Shown piece by piece: positions 22,037-22,789 of a stretch of DNA of 22,789 nucleotides. Positions within the stretch are counted from its first letter, which is position 1. Every line of letters starts with the position of its first letter. The notes under the pieces are model-generated. The model was not told the origin of the DNA. It saw only the letters and a list, made by a program, of their open reading frames with translations, and did no database searches. Source of the DNA: Atkinsonella hypoxylon (lineage: Eukaryota > Ascomycota > Sordariomycetes > Hypocreales > Clavicipitaceae); NCBI GenBank assembly GCA_000729835.1, contig JFHB01000327.1, positions 1 through 22,789 on the forward strand. The letters are read 5' to 3'. Made by a program: the position numbers and the translations under genes.

Positions 22037-22351
22037 TGTTAGAATTGTTATAACTCTATTGTGCGATTCTAGCACCTACGTAGGTAGATATAACTGCTAA
22101 TTAGTTGCATCTGCACACTAGTTCCCACTTACATCAGGGTCGCTAATACCCCTTAATTCCCCCTTAACACAACACTATGCCTAAGGTATATAAGGCATCT
22201 AACGGGGTATATAATGTAGCCTCTTTTGCTTGTTAGATACAACTCCTAGATAACCGAATTTGAACCTCTTTGATGTAAATACTAGTGCACTAGTGAACTA
22301 GTCATAGGACCGACTCGAAGGAGTATAAATTAGACCCTTGGTCTATCGACA
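22037..22351 (+). repeat. Copia C 3' LTR (315 bp)
   Basis: It has the same length as the 5' LTR, starting TGTTAGAATT and ending ATCGACA. It is followed directly by the AGAAT duplication. Compared with the 5' LTR, its left part is more RIP-mutated (tacgtaggtagata against tgcgtgggtggata) and its right part less so (ccgactcgaagg retained). Confidence 0.95.
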
Positions 22352-22789
22352 AGAATAGTGTTTTTATTAAAGTATACTTTTACCTCTTAGAATGCCTTCT
22401 TTTCCTTAGGTTTTAGCAAAAACGTTACTTTTTAGGCTTTCTTTTAGTATATTAGTTTAAGTAAACTATTAGCTAAGCCTTTCTTATAAAGCTCTTATAG
22501 TAAGGTAGTCTTTTATTTCTATAATAAGTAAATTTATATATTAAACTATAGAATACTCTTCTATAAAAAGCTAGCTATATTAATAAAGGTCTCTAGATTT
22601 ATAAGATCTACTAGAAACTTAAGTTTTTAAAAAGCTTTTAGTTTATTATTTATATTAGTAATTCTATTGCTATTAACAATAAAACCTAATAGCTAAATAG
22701 CTAAGTAGCCTATAAATAACTTCTTTATAGCTATTATTAACTTATTTTTCTCTAGAATTAATAAAACTATATTAAGGTATATAAAGTAG
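22352..22789 (-). pseudogene. Gypsy C pol relic: C-terminal RT part, runs off the window
   Basis: On the minus strand this reads the end of a Ty3/gypsy RT and the RT-RNase H linker: LLGFIVNSNRITNINNKLKAF (the FLGxIISxxGI-KIxAI region), then LEFTINIASFL-like, TYPL-like and AFxEVKVYFNKN. The gene enters from the right edge and is broken at 22352 by the Copia C insertion, resuming at 16040 with the RNase H HYNP-like site. It differs from the corresponding part of Gypsy B, so it is a separate family. The upstream RT active site, protease and gag lie outside the window. Confidence 0.85.

Larger units (their letters stand above)
16036..22356 (+). mobile_element. Complete Copia element (family C) with AGAAT target duplication
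   Basis: This is a structurally complete LTR retrotransposon (16041-22351, 6311 bp): two 315-bp LTRs in direct orientation, a leader, one gag-pol frame and a polypurine tract. Perfect 5-bp duplications AGAAT flank it (16036-16040 and 22352-22356). It lies in the RNase H region of Gypsy C, and removing it plus one AGAAT restores the Gypsy frame. The LTRs appear to differ from each other mainly by C/T and G/A transitions, as expected after RIP. The polyprotein layout (gag, protease, integrase, RT, RNase H) and wording match a copia lineage common in Pezizomycotina. It is dead: stops throughout, and the RT active site is lost. Confidence 0.95.

Noticed and set aside
4513..22789. Gypsy B and Gypsy C as one element
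   Set aside because: Their RT C-terminal regions (after YIDN in B, and 22352-22789 in C) differ clearly in sequence, so they are separate families.
1..22789. A new functional defence or metabolic gene system
   Set aside because: All recognisable coding content is inactivated retrotransposon; nothing suggests a working operon or host pathway.

Overview
The window is a block of nested, dead LTR retrotransposons from a filamentous ascomycete. I see no intact host gene and no RNA gene. The organism is inferred from the mutation style. The DNA is AT-rich, poor in CpA and full of TpA. The decayed reading frames are broken almost only by TAA and TAG, at positions where Gln or Trp is expected, while TGA is essentially absent. 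Cys has become Tyr, Asp has become Asn and Gly has become Arg/Ser by C-to-T or G-to-A changes. This is the signature of repeat-induced point mutation (RIP) of Pezizomycotina. The species cannot be told from the sequence.

Layout. (1) 18-260 is a 243-bp LTR-like repeat that abuts a truncated antisense Copia LTR (261-779). (2) 780-4512 is the 3' half of a Copia element (family A): integrase, reverse transcriptase, RNase H, polypurine tract and 3' LTR. A small unmutated insertion sits between the RT and RNase H parts. (3) 4513-7411 is a Gypsy gag-pol relic (Gypsy B) on the minus strand, carrying a 155-bp solo-LTR-like insertion with a perfect 5-bp target duplication. (4) 7412-10179 is the 5' half of another family-A Copia: 5' LTR, long leader and gag. 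It is cut at 10180 by a second 243-bp repeat (10180-10422). (5) 10423-13400 holds AT-rich DNA and an unrecognised minus-strand coding relic, interrupted by a family-A solo LTR (12155-12848; duplication GGTAT). (6) 13880-16040 plus 22352-22789 is the pol of a second Gypsy (Gypsy C, minus strand). It is split inside RNase H by (7) a structurally complete 6.3-kb Copia element (family C, 16041-22351) with 315-bp LTRs, duplication AGAAT, and a gag-pol frame of about 5 kb with no frameshift found in the parts I translated.

Removing three of the insertions (155-bp LTR, solo LTR copy 3, Copia C) restores the host reading frame exactly, so the nesting order is well supported: Gypsy and unknown relics are oldest, and the Copia insertions and solo LTRs are younger. 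No set of genes works together here. I found no new biological system. The most notable signals are opposite RIP gradients in the two 243-bp repeats, short insertions that seem to have escaped RIP, and the unidentified coding relic.
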